Of a DNA stretch of 64,000 bases, positions 19,859 through 31,149 are shown piece after piece. The position numbers and the translations under genes are program-made. Source of the DNA: Euphorbia lathyris (Eukaryota > Streptophyta > Magnoliopsida > Malpighiales > Euphorbiaceae); contig NC_088913.1 of NCBI RefSeq assembly GCF_963576675.1, positions 19,294,001 through 19,358,000 on the forward strand, in the 5' to 3' direction. The notes below the pieces were generated by a model, which had not been told where the DNA came from, did no database searches, and saw only the letters and a list, made by a program, of their open reading frames with translations. Each line of letters starts with the position of its first letter. The stretch's first letter is position 1.

Positions 19859-21309
19859 TGTTGAAACACCTTTCCACAAGATTTTGATTTGACAAAATCA
19901 TCCATGATTAATAGGCAATTAAATTTAAATGCTTTGATTTAATTGTACTAATGTGTTTGTTCAATATTGAGTGCAAATATATATATATATATAAAGTAAG
20001 ACAGGACAAAAGTCAGCATAAGCCAAGCTGAGTGGAACGGAACTCAGCATGAAAGAATAGAAGCTGAGTGGAGTAGAACTCAATATCAGAAGTCTCATTC
20101 AAAGTTGCCAGAACGAAGCTGACTAAAATAGAAGACTCTTCTAGAATTGTATAAACAGAACGGAGCTGACTAAGAAGGAACTCAGCATGGAAGTTGAACA
20201 TTCGAGGATAACGAATGAAGCTGAGTGACAGTCAGGACAGCATGAAGGATCCGTTCACTAAAGGACAAAGTTTGCCAATCTTCTGCACCAATAATTGAAG
20301 CCTTAAAAATACACAGAAGACTAATTCCAAGAAACATGGGTCAATGGATTATTGGTAAAAGACAACTGGCACAAAAAGACAAGTCTGATGCAAGAAGACA
20401 AAACCTGACGCCTGAAGAAAACAGAGGAAGGGAATGGCGGAACAGTCTGAAGCTGACCAGAAGCTGTCTGCTAAAAGAGCCGTTTTGGACTTAACGACTA
20501 AATCATCTCAAATGATCCAATCTTCAGAAATTCATCTATAAAAGGACAATGATAGTTCTTGGATCATTGGCCGAAGTATCAAAAGAAAAATACAAGAGAG
20601 AAAATCTTAAAAGCACTCAAATACAAAAAGATCTTACACCAACTTTTCTATTCTCTATGTAAATGCTAGATTGATTGTTTTGTAATCATCTAAAGTGTTC
20701 TTTATTTAAAAAAGAACAAGTGTGTAATCAATAGGAATATTGAGAGTGTTGAGCTGAGTACTTGGTTGTAAGTATTCAGTGGTAGAAAAATCTAAGTGCT
20801 GGGTTGTAGTACTTAGTAGAAGCTGAGTAGACGAATAGAGGACGTACTCTTGCATACTCACTGCCTTGTAAAGGGTTTGTGCTCTACCTTGAAAGAGCTT
20901 AGTATTGGATTGAAAATCCTAGGAGGAACTGGGGACTGGACGTAGGCAGAGAGGCCGAACCAGGATAAGTCGTGCTGAGTAACTTCTAAACTCTTTCTCT
21001 CAATATATATATATATATATGTGCATGTGTTGCTTGTTGTATTTACTCAGCTTATAAATTGTTAAAACTGAAACTAAGTAAATCTGAGTGCTAAGTTGGA
21101 AGCTGACCTTTCAAGTGTCAATTCCCAACTCTCAAGTCAAGCAGTCTTAGTCAGCATAGAACTAAAACTATCTGACTAATCAATCGCCCGTGCTGACCAA
21201 CACGCTGAGTTATCAAACTCTTAAAATAACATTAAGTCAGCATAATTAAAAGCGAAAAAGTTACATTAGTTCCTAACCCACCCTTGGAACTAATTAGTAG
21301 GGACCAACA
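19859..21309 (+). repeat. 3' LTR of Sirevirus (+)
   Basis: TGTTGAAACACC to GGGACCAACA, about 1451 bp, aligned end to end with 9570-11024. Followed by AGGTT (21310-21314). Confidence 0.95.
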
Positions 21310-21314
21310 AGGTT
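21310..21314. other. Target site duplication (right) of Sirevirus (+): AGGTT
   Basis: Matches 9565-9569. The Ale-like reading frame resumes across it (NAFLHGNL joined with TETIYMEQ). Confidence 0.95.
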
Positions 21315-24300
21315 TCCATGGAGAAACGCATTCGACACGTCAAGCTGATTAATGAACCACCGGTTGGACGCAGCAATGGCCAGAACGGTGTGTATAGTGG
21401 TTGCCTTTACCATCAGACTGAATGTTTCTTTGTAATCAATCCCAGATTTTTGAGTAAATCCACGTACCACTAGCCACGCTTTATATCGGTCAATGGATCC
21501 ATCCGACTTCCGTTTCGTGCGAAAGAGCCAACGAGAGGTAATGACATGTCTTCCTTGAGGTCGTGGAACGAGTCTCCAAGTTTCGTTGTCAAGAAGGGCT
21601 TTGATTTCTTCTGACATAGCTTGTCGCCATTCAGGTAATTTGTGTGCTTTGCTAAAACACGTAGGATCAATCACCCCATTTTCATGCGTCACTAGTAGTG
21701 CTTCGAATTTACTGCGGGAATGCAATGTTGTGTGCCGAAGTTGCATAGTATGACGTCTTGCTGTATCGGGTTCAATGTTCGTTGTAGGTTCTTGCACGGA
21801 GGGAGCTTGCACAGACACCATTAGTGTAATTGCGAGGTTGTCTGAGTTTATGACCGGAGCATTTATCGCTGCCGTAGCAGAGCACAGCTCTTGTGTCACA
21901 CCATGACACTCTTCCGCTGACGTTGCGCCAGACGAATGGGCGGGTTGGCTGCTACTAGTTTGGTCAGCTCGCGAGACCCGCAGCGTGTCGTCTCGATGAT
22001 GTGCGTCCTCATGGACTGTTGCCGGGATAGCTACTGAAGCAGCAATGCCATTTACGGCTCGCGGCTCCAATGCCGCATATTGCTGATCTGCGATAGGCGT
22101 ATTGGCGAATGACGAGGCCAGATTTGTATTGTCATTCTCAATAATGGAATTTTCATGAACAGCCATGGGTGCCACAGGGATATGAGAAGGCGATGAGTTA
22201 GAAACAGGGATAGTGGATCGAGGAATACCTGGATACGGTCCGAGAATTGAAGGTAGTTCTAGTGTCGTCGCATCCAACCCTGCGCTAGTAGAGAGAGGCG
22301 TGATGACCGGTTGAGCTGCCGGAAAGACTCCTTCATCGTGCTTGACAAATTTACAGATGTAAATTCTTCCTGTGGATATGTCTAAACATAACTCACCCGA
22401 GTGATTGGACGAAGGTCCAAGATAAACACAGAGTTTGGAACGAAAATCAAACTTGTTTTTGTTATAAGGTCGTAGTAACGGATATATGCCACTACCAAAT
22501 ATTCGAAGAAACGAGTAAGCAGGTTGCTTGCGATAAAGCATAAAGAAGGGGGAGCGATTCCTAAGTGTTTTGGTAGGAAGTATATTGATCATGCGTATGC
22601 TATGAATCATGGCATAATTCCAGAATTTAAGAGGTAAATTAGCATTAGCTAACATGGTCAGACACGTGTCTACTACATGCCGAATTTTCCGTTCAGCGAT
22701 GCCATTCTGAGCATGAGTGTGTGGACAAGCAATCTTGTGCACAATTCCATTTTCATGGAGAAAAGGCTGAAGTTTTTGAAATTCACCCCCAAAATCGGAG
22801 TAGAAGTTTTTTACTTTAGCATCATACTGATTTCTAATTTTTGCAAGAAAATTTTGGAATGTTAAAGCTACTTTACTTTTATTCTTTAGACAAAATAACC
22901 AGCTGAAGCGAGTAAATTCATCAATGATAATCAAAAAATAGCGATGTCCATTAAAAGAGAGAATAGGGGCAGGACCCCAAACATCCAAATGCAAATTTTC
23001 AAATTGAAAAGTACTAGAATGAACAATTGAAGGTAAAGAAGACTGAGATAATTTTCCTAAAGGACAAAAAGAGCAACTATTGGTAGGTGCTGAAGATAAT
23101 AAATTATTATCTTTTAAAATTCTACTAACTTTCTGATTCTGACAGTGACCAAGCCGTGCATGCCACCGCTCAAAGGAAACCTTCTCTCCGACTAGCGCCT
23201 CTTTCAAGTTGGGTGGAAGCACATAGAGCCCATCCTTACTCGGACCGCGTAACAGGATTTCCCTAGTAGTTTGATCCTTCACAAGAAAATGGTTAGGCCA
23301 AAATTCAAAAAAACAAGCATTATCATGAGTGAATTTCTGAACAGACAGTAAGGATTTAGTAAGCTTGGGTACCAATAAAACATCAGAAATTTTAAGATGG
23401 TTGATATGAGATTGACCAAGATGAGAGATTTTCAAAACTTGTCCATTTCCAAACTGAACCGTATCATTGCCAGGATAAGGATGCATTTGTTGTAGCTGAC
23501 TATGCTGAGCCGTCATGTGATTTGTGGCTCCCGTGTTCGGGTACCAGGGTTGCGGCGGCCCACTGAACGGGTCCATAGAAATGTGCCATGCGACATTTGC
23601 TTGTGCACTAGGTCGCGGTTGTTGTGTTGCAAACCCCTTGGGCCTCTTGCATTTGTCCGCCCAATGATCAAGATCACCGCAGTTAAAGCATTTTCCGCTT
23701 CTTCTCTTTTTTGTTTTGGATTTTGCATTTGTAGAAGACGAGACGGAGGACACATGTGCTTCATGCGAGCTCAATTGTGGTACCGGAAGTGTGAAGGCAG
23801 ATTTCTTTGTGGAATGAATCATTCCTTCAACAGTTTTCAGCTTGCTCAACAGTTGATAATAATCAATATGAATACCCTTCTGAGTCACTAAATTCTGAAT
23901 GCATGATTTGAAAGGATCCCCAACATTCTTGTAAAGTAATGATGGTAGAAGGTGTATGGGATATGGATTGCCAAATGCAGCCAGATCATCAAGAATGGCC
24001 TTGAGTTTTTGCATATATTCACCAATGGGTAACTCATTTTGTTCAAACTCATGTAACTGAATGCTTAGTTGAAACTGTTTATCATCAGTAATAACGCCAT
24101 ACGCGTTTTCAAGTGCAACCCAAATATCATGTGAATAATGAAAGAAAGTGATAATTTCTTAAACTTCCTTTGTAATCGAATGTAATAGCAGGGACATCAC
24201 AGCATTTTCTAACTCATCCCACACAGTGTAGGCTGGGTTAAGAATAACATTATCATTGTTGGACAGAAAACCTCCCCTAGATAAGAATTTGGGTGGTGGT

Positions 24301-25130
24301 GGTGTATTGCTTGTGGTGTGATCAAAATAGTGATGAAATTTGAGGGTAGACACAATGGCCATCCTCCATGCTTTATAGTTGTGTGGTGTTAGTTTTATGT
24401 GAGTCTGTGTATGCGTGGGGTGAGGGCGGGGCTGATTAACAGACTCACTACTAGGTGTGGAATAAGCTTGGTAATTGGAGGAACCAATGTGATTTTGATA
24501 CTGATTGGAGGGGCGAGTTTGAGGTGGATTCACATAAAATTGATCATTAGATTGTGTGCAAAAGGTAGAGGGTAATTGAGAACTATGATAGGATGGGGGA
24601 GGTCCAAAGCCAGGTCTGGTAGGAGGTTGCGAAAAATTACCTGGAGGATGAAACAGTGGCGGATGTTGCTGCTGTACAGTGATCCGCTGTATCTGTTCTT
24701 GCTACCGCGGTCAAGGAAAAAGCCCTCCATCATGTTGTTCGAACAGATAGGAGGAGGTGACCATCGACATTGGCGCCGTGGTGAAGGGAGAGTCGAATCT
24801 CCAACCGGACGACGGCTGAAGAGACGAGGCGGACGCCGTATCCACGGTGTATTCCGTGGCAAAGCTCCTGTTTGCTGAATTCGACCGAGCGGCTGCCGCT
24901 GCAGGTGGCGGAGTAACGAAGCTGGCGACTTCGCCTGTTTCGGCGATTGACATTATCGCAGAAGGGGTTGCCGCCGTACTGTGATTGTTTGCCGTCATCG
25001 GTTCTGAATCAGACAGGAAAATAGACGACATCGGTTGTTCTTGAGACAACGGTGCCGATTGATTGAAGGAATTGGGAGGGATTGATGCGGAAGCAGAGCC
25101 AGGCGGAGTTGAACCGTTTCCTGCTCGTGA
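21315..25130 (-). pseudogene. pol: Ale-like gag-pol, 5' part: gag, protease, integrase, start of RT (broken)
   Basis: Reads leftwards from about 25130. The N-terminal Ser/Ala-rich gag lead (MVSRAGNGSTPPGSASASIP) ends in a frameshift near 24710. Gag resumes at about 24545 (HIKLTPHNYKAWRMAIVSTL), has a TAA at 24159-24161, and continues through a CCHC knuckle CFNCGDLDHWADKC (near 23680). The protease motif is WYPNTGATNHMT (near 23530), with Asn where the catalytic Asp is expected. The integrase has WHARLGH and CSFC, LDVWGP, IIIDEFTRFSW, YSDFGGEF and NGIAERK. A Ser/Pro/Ala-rich linker (about 21720-22320) leads to the RT start WRQAMSEEIKALLDNETWRL, ending at VSNAFLHGNL where the Sirevirus inserted. 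Confidence 0.92.
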
Positions 25131-25135
25131 TACCA
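25123..25135 (-). other. Primer binding site of the Ale-like element
   Basis: On the minus strand TGGTATCACGAGC directly follows the 5' LTR; complementary to the initiator-Met tRNA end over its first eight bases. It overlaps the start of gag. Confidence 0.85.
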
Positions 25136-25455
25136 TGTTGGATGATTCGGTGTTTGGGAGAGAGAGAGAAGCCGAATCTTAGAGAGAGAGTGAGAGAGAT
25201 AGGTTGAACGAATAATGATTCCCTTGATTAGAGTTCGTATTGATCACAAGTATATATATGACAGACATATGAATCTATACTAATTAGGTTTTCTGAACCC
25301 TAATTAGTTGTATAGTTTAGATACAACTTTAAGACTTAATCCCAGATATAATAGAATCTTATCTCTGCACACTGAATAGACTTGTGTACAGACTACAATT
25401 CTATTTAGTGTGAGAATAATTATCTGTAGAGATAATACTGATATTATCTCTAACA
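25136..25455 (-). repeat. 5' LTR of the Ale-like element
   Basis: 320 bp, TGTTGGATGATTCGG to ATTATCTCTAACA on the plus strand; the element's 5' LTR, since coding is on the minus strand. Followed by ATCCA (25456-25460). Confidence 0.95.
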
Positions 25456-25460
25456 ATCCA
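25456..25460. other. Target site duplication (right) of the Ale-like element: ATCCA
   Basis: Matches 8056-8060. Confidence 0.93.
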
Positions 25461-25934
25461 CCCATACAAATGGAGCAAAACCAAACATACACTTAAACAA
25501 TAGATAAAAATAAATGAACAGAATATATCTTAAATCTTTTATCATTTCGAAAAGAATGTGATATTGATAATAATTGTATCTAAAACGCTAGAAGTCATGC
25601 TGTTAATTAAAATGAAGTTGTTTATAATTTATCAATGTTGATAAAAAAATTGTAGTTAATTATTAATATTACTATAGTACGTTGGTGCGATTGTGATGAA
25701 TAAAAAAATAGACTTTTTACATGAATATTATAATTGACTATAAAATTATAACTAAATCATATCACCAAACTTAATTTTTAATATATCATTTTTTTCCAAT
25801 ATATATCAAATAAAATATGCTTTTACACTTAATTTAAAAAATTTAAATCCCAATTCATAAATCTCAAACTCTTAATAATATATTATAGACCTCTAATTTA
25901 TAAACTTTAATCTTTAAATATAATGATTTTATTA
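25461..25934. other. AT-rich spacer, no gene seen
   Basis: About 470 bp of very AT-rich DNA between the Ale-like and Tat insertions. It should be a pre-insertion neighbour of 7976-8055, and continues at 54613 beyond the Tat element. Confidence 0.6.
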
Positions 25935-25939
25935 GTTTG
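25935..25939. other. Target site duplication (left) of the Tat element: GTTTG
   Basis: GTTTG before TGTTTGGCTC; repeated at 54608-54612. Confidence 0.93.
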
Positions 25940-26589
25940 TGTTTGGCTCTTTCGTGAGAAATTGCGGGCGTGCCAGATAATTACAGTATTATCAAACTAT
26001 GAAGTGAAATTGAGTGCGCTTGCTAACTTCTAATTATCAAAACGATTGTAAGGAATAAAGAGACCGTAAAATTCCTAAGATTCGATTATCAAAACGATAC
26101 CGACCTTACAGAAAATGGTTGAACAACAAATAAAATAAAAATGTACTGGAAGCTGGAATGAACTTTGCAGTTGAAAATTAAATCTAAGGAAACAATCGAG
26201 AATTGTAAAAATTTTGAAGTCTAGAGATAATTTGCTAGAGTTTTGGGTAGTTGTTGTTGAGTTGATTGATCGGGGTTTTTCCATCGTGATTTCTTCCTTT
26301 AATAGACGTTGGAGATAACTTCCTGCTTGTTTCCACTAATCCACGTTCTCCACCACATTGAGTAACCTCTCCACTTTGAGTTCCACGATGAAATTGATTT
26401 TCACGCTTTCTATTTTTCCTGCTTTTCAATTGGCTCAAAAATACACGTTAAAATATTAATTGGCTCTTGGTTCCTCTAAGTTTACTTCAAGTTTCCCCTG
26501 ATGTCCACTTCAGAAAAATATACTTAGATGTGGCCAATTAATAAATTAAAAATATATAAAAGCCAAAAAATTAAATTATGGTGCAAACA
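25940..26589 (-). repeat. 3' LTR of the Tat element
   Basis: TGTTTGGCTCTTTCGTG to ATTATGGTGCAAACA on the plus strand; pairs with 53958-54607. Confidence 0.95.
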
Positions 26590-26605
26590 ATTGCCCCCCA
26601 CAAAC
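26590..26605 (-). other. Polypurine tract of the Tat element
   Basis: On the minus strand GTTTGTGGGGGGCAAT directly before the LTR start TGTTTGCACC. Confidence 0.85.
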
Positions 26606-28162
26606 ATGGATTTGAAAGATAAAAATTTATGATTGGTCCTTAACAAAAAAAACTTTTAGACTTCAAAAAAATTCAAAGTTACAAAAACAAAATAAACTAC
26701 AAAAATAAAAAAAATTAATTGAAATGGACTATACTATAGATTAAATTAAGTCTAGTAATTGAATTAAACGCTAAATAAAATAAATTTAAGAGACTTAATT
26801 AAAATAAAAGGTTAGGTATTACTCTGCCAATCGAATTAAGACTTCTAAAAAGAACTAATCCTAATCTAAAAATCAATAAATTAAAAAAAATGATAAAATA
26901 TATGTATATGGAGCGGAAAAGAAGAGAATTGAATTTAAAAGAAGATAAAAACAAAACAATCAGATCAATCAAACCAATTTTGAGAATTCTAATTCTACTC
27001 AAAAACTATTTGGAATAACATAAAAAAAAGAAATAAAAAGGAAAAATAGAAAAAACTTAACTAAAATATAAAGTGGCACACAATAAAATTCTAACTTCGC
27101 AGCTTACCTTACCTGTGGGTCTTCTATTTCTGATAGAAGAGATACTGATATACACAACTTCTTTTCTTTTCCTTTTCCCTTTGAATTCGCGATTTACTCC
27201 TTTGATTCAAATCAATCTCTTCAAGCAAAAAACTCTATTTATATTTGCTTTCCTTTCTCCTTCCTGGTTTCGACTAATTACAGTAAGAACTGTATTTCTA
27301 ATTCTAAGGCCATGTCAAGAGCTCTCACATCCACAAAAAAAAAGAAATATATAGTTCTGCTGCCCTGACTTTCACTCAATTCATTTATGTTGTCAATAAG
27401 AGAAATAAGATCAGTGCCAGGAGGACAATATTCATCTCTGTGAAGAATGTTTTGCCGCCAAGTTCTGTCATGATGTCTCTGGGTCTTTTTATTTCCAGGA
27501 AAAAAGGAGGCAAAGGAGGCGGTGCATCTATACTTTCTTTCCTTTTCTAATTGAGATGACTCTGTGATTTTGTTTTTGACGGTGGACCATGTTGCAGAAA
27601 CTCAGACCATCGGCAATCAATTATATTGGCCAAAGATCTCCGACTTTGCTTTATTATCGGCTTCCATTCGATTTTCAACTTCAGTGGCAAGCAAAAAGAA
27701 ACAATCTTGAGAAACAATCTTCATTCAATTTTTCTTTTCTTTTCTTTTCTTCGTAATAATCAGTACCCTTTTCTTTTAATGCTCTGCAGATTGAAGAATT
27801 ATTTTGTCCGTTGCATCTTCTTGAACCTTTGACGAAGTCGTCCCTAGGACTGCTGTGTATATTATTACATGTACATGTACAATCCTTATTGTGATGGGAA
27901 AGCTTGCTAGTATCCAAAATTAGAGGACGGATCAATCTTTGATCAGATTCCTTTAATCAAGGTGCTACCAAGTTGTACGTGCATCACCAACTCTTGTTGA
28001 CAAAGTCTCCATCATTCAGCTTGCTTGTACGTGGGATTAGAGCCCTCTGATCACAGTTCCATAACCAGTCCCTGTTCTGACGAAGGGTTTGCCGGTGCCA
28101 AGGAGTAAAGGCTAGATCAATCAACTGAAGTGCGACCCCTTTACACCAAAATCGGCTCCAAG
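26606..28162. other. 3' untranslated region of the Tat element / upstream region of the antisense PMD gene
   Basis: 1.55 kb. The first 450 bp are extremely AT-rich; from about 27350 the composition is more balanced. As the region just upstream of the plus-strand gene at 28163 it should contain that gene's promoter, but I see no single convincing TATA box. Palindromic TGTACATGTACA occurs near 27869-27880. No coding sequence is supported. Confidence 0.5.
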
Positions 28163-30995
28163 ATGTCTTCCAAAGGTAAGCTTATTATCAAACTTGTGAT
28201 TAAAAAATTGGACTTGGAATGTGTTTGATGGTTGATATTTGATGAATGGAAAACAATCTTAAATTTGGCAGAAACCCCTTTTGTCAAAAAATCAACCACT
28301 CCAACTGTCAAGAAGTCACAGCCAAAGCCTCCTAGACAAAGTGCTGCTGAACTCGAAAAAGCACGCCAACCTGACGCCATCAAGATAAGTTTTGATGATG
28401 ATGAACTGTATGCTCTTTTGCCAGCTGGTCGTGACAAGCCTCCTCAAGTGCCTTTTCCATTAGCTCACGAGGGAGAACTTTTGATGAAACCCGATCTTCT
28501 CACTGGCAAACATGTTAAAAGCAAAAATTGGCTCCGTCTGGCTAGTGAAAAAGCCACAAAAGCATGATCCACCTGGGTGAATCGATTGAAGCCAACGTAT
28601 GAGAGAAAATGGTGCAGTCTTGGAATCAATGAGTTAATTAAAATGTCCCACATAGAGCTTCCAGCAAACAAGAATTTGTTGTATGCAGTATTGGGTTTCT
28701 GGTCACGTAACTGTAATGCTTTTTCTATTTCCAGTTGTACCGATGACTATTACCTTGAGGGATGTGCTTGCTCTGACAGGTTTGCCAGTGGTTGGTCCTG
28801 AGATACCCTCCTTAGTTCGCTATGAGCTTCCAGAATATTTCAAAAATCAAAGATCTGTGGATTCAGTGGTGATGATCGAATATATGGCTAATCATCCTCC
28901 AAGGAACAAACGGGTTGATCATATTCTCTTTTTGTGGACTCTTGTTTGCCGATATATTTTTTGCACTGTATCTGGGAAGGTAACTACGGAATACAAGGAG
29001 ATTGCATATGAGCTTGCAAATGGGAAAAAATTGGCTTTAGGATCCATGTTGTTGGGTGCCACTTATCATCACATTGCCCACGTGGTCCCTACTGAACCTT
29101 TCGCCCGCCTTGGTGGAAACCTCTGGATCGTTCAATTGTGGCTTCTTGCTTACTTTCCTCAGCTTAGAAGTTCTCCTTTAGACACATCTATGCCCATTGG
29201 TCGGTCTCTGATGAGCTGTAGAACCAAAATAACCCAGACCAAGAAGTTCTTTGATTTTTTCTCTTCTTTGAAAGATAAGCCTCCATTGAGGTTCACCTAT
29301 TGTTTCTCTAGACTACCAGAATCTGGACGAATAATGAAAGCTTCTACAATCAACTTGGATGAGACATAGGCAATGTGGAGGTCATTCTTATAGACTCGTT
29401 TCCTCCATGTCGGTGCTACCTTCAAGCCAAATAACACAGGGATGGGTGCCTGTTTCGAGTTGTATTGGCCAGCATTGTGTGCTCGTCAATTTGGACTTGC
29501 TCAGATCATTCCAGCTTCTCCTTTGTTCCCTTTGGGCGAACGTTATAAAGCATCCGAGCCTCGTGTACGTCAGCTTCTCAATAATGGTTTTCATTTCAAA
29601 TTGACAAAAGTGGGCAAGATCTCTTCGATTGTTACTGCTGAGTTTGACAAGTGGTGGTCTTCGCGCCTTCCTTACCTTCCACAACAAGTAGAATCATCAG
29701 GTAAATTTCTTGATCTACTTCTTTCTACTTTCTCTCATCTTTGATTGAACCAGACTGTTCACACATGTTTCATGCAGGGAAGGTGGTTAATGAGGAAAAA
29801 GTCAATGGAGATGAAGATAACGATGTCGTTGAAGCCGATGTTGCTCGATGTTGCTCTTGATGAATCTGAATCCCCCGACCTCGACGACTTCCCTGAAGCA
29901 GATTTTGCTTTCCTTGCTCAAGTTAACTTTTAAGATTTAGATTTAGATTCAGATGAGAGACTCTTGGAAGATGATTCTCCTCCTTTAAAAAGGCAAAGAA
30001 TGGACAAGTCCCCTGAAATTCCGGCTGACACCGTTGACCTAGGTGATGAAGGCACTCAGGCAGAGCATGATGACGTACTTTCTGTAGCACAAGTTGATTG
30101 TACTTCGCCATCAGTAGGTGAGATCCCTGCTTCAGGCATGGTCAACATCCCTCAACCTCCATCTTCTTCTGATCTAGCCATCATAGACCATGTAGTGGAA
30201 CTTCCATCAGAGAATGACACTCCCATTGTTTCTAGATCTGAGGTAAATGAAACCAACTTCCAACTTTAGGATTTTTTTAATAGATTTCTTTACTTTTGTC
30301 AGGCACTCCTAGATAGAATTGCTGGAGTGAAAGCTTTTCCCCTTGAGGATCTTTCTTCGAACATCGACTTCTCCTTTCTTGAGGATGACACTCATAGTGA
30401 TGTACCTGATAAAGACCATACTTCTACCTCTAAGAATATGATACGATCGATACTTGATCTTGATATATCCTCAATTTGTACTCAACATTTGACGATGCTC
30501 TTTTCGACTATTGATGATCTTATTCACCGCTCCTCTTCTGCTGAGTTTAAGAAACGCCTGACTAGATTCAAGACTCAAGTTCACTCATGGCATTCTGATT
30601 ACTCTGCTGTAAAACCTCAGTTGGCCCTTTTAAGTGATAAGTTAGATTCATGTGCCTCCGATCACCTCCTTTACCAGAAGTTGTGTAAAAGTAACTCTAT
30701 TGCTGACCAAGAAGTTGAGTCTTCCATTGAATTGATCGACCAAAGGTATACAAAGATGGAAGAAGTCAAGAAACTGTTGAAGACAGTTGAAGATGAACTG
30801 ATGAGCTCGATAGTCCACGGTGAAAAGTTGCGCCACCTCCAGAAAGATAGGTGGGAGAAAAAGAGACTTATGGCAAACTCTTTGAGATCAAACTATGACC
30901 AAGCTAAAGCATGGGCTGCCGAACGTCAAAAACTTCGATCTGCTTCTCGGGCTTATTGGGAAGATCTGAAGACCATAGATTTAGAGGATGTTTGA
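28163..30995 (+). pseudogene. Antisense passenger gene of the Tat element: plant mobile domain (PMD)-like protein, 4 exons, broken
   Basis: Runs opposite to the retrotransposon between its integrase and 3' LTR. Inferred exons: 28163-28175 (MSSK), 28272-29700, 29778-30242, 30303-30995; introns start GTAAG, GTAAAT, GTAAAT and end CAG, and frames agree across all three. Exon 2 encodes the PMD-like core: KWCSLGINELIKMS, NKNLLYAVLGFWSRN, TITLRDVLALTGLPVVGPEI, LWTLVCRYIFC, GGNLWIVQLWLLAYFP, YWPALCARQFGLAQIIPASP, FDKWWSSRLP. Exon 3 is acidic with a basic PPLKRQRM; exon 4 is a long coiled-coil-like tail (DQRYTKMEEVKKLLKTVEDE). Lesions: TGA 28565-28567, a frameshift near 28720, TAG 29367-29369, TAG 29391-29393, a 10 bp tandem duplication near 29841-29860, TAA near 29930. 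PMD proteins are linked to plant transposons and also exist as host genes; a role here is unknown. Confidence 0.8.
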
Positions 30996-31019
30996 TCTGA
31001 TTCCCTTCTATATAGATTT

Positions 31020-31140
31020 CTTTGTTAAACATATTTGATAGACATTGAATGATGAATAAATTGCGGCCTTGCGGCCTGCTATTATTTTATTGCAAACAGA
31101 ATAGCGGCTATAAGCCAGCTTTACAATTTTCAAACTAAAA
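31020..31140. other. Convergent 3' ends of PMD-like gene and Tat pol
   Basis: Between the PMD-like stop (30995) and the integrase tail (minus strand, about 31150). Contains AATGAATGATGAATAAATTG, a possible poly-A signal for the plus strand, and a small GC-rich palindrome GCGGCCTTGCGGCCTGC near 31063-31079. Confidence 0.4.
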
Positions 31141-31149
31141 TTGCTTTGC

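Larger units (their letters stand above)
9570..21309 (+). mobile_element. Sirevirus-type Ty1/copia retrotransposon (+), full length, nested in the Ale-like element
   Basis: LTRs at 9570-11024 and 19859-21309, target duplication AGGTT, initiator-Met tRNA primer site at 11027, polypurine tract at 19845-19856. Gene order: gag (11088-12878), pol (12885-16013), third ORF (16558-18612 and a second frame to 19421). Large LTRs, a long gag with several zinc knuckles and an extra ORF after RNase H fit Sireviruses. It has one nonsense codon in gag, another near gag's end and one in pol, so this copy is probably inactive. The LTRs differ at about thirty positions by eye, about 2%. Confidence 0.93.
8061..25455 (-). 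mobile_element. Ale-like Ty1/copia LTR retrotransposon, interrupted by a Sirevirus
   Basis: Two LTRs (8061-8381 and 25136-25455) of about 320 bp, the same ATCCA duplication on both sides, an initiator-Met tRNA primer site inside the right LTR, and a polypurine tract inside the left LTR. Gene order on the minus strand is gag, protease, integrase, RT, RNase H, as in copia. Removing the 11.7 kb Sirevirus leaves an element of about 5.65 kb. Gag-pol carries several stops and frameshifts, so it is inactive. The LTRs differ at about ten positions by eye, about 3%. Assignment to the Ale/Retrofit branch rests on short LTRs and RT style and is less sure than the superfamily. Confidence 0.92.

Noticed and set aside
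23502..23891. 129-codon plus-strand frame
   Set aside because: Antisense shadow of the Ale-like gag zinc-knuckle/protease region.
27073..27935. Small open frames upstream of the PMD-like gene (93, 68 and 84 codons)
   Set aside because: Phe/Leu-rich translations of T-rich DNA or antisense; no domain, no splice relation to the PMD-like exons.
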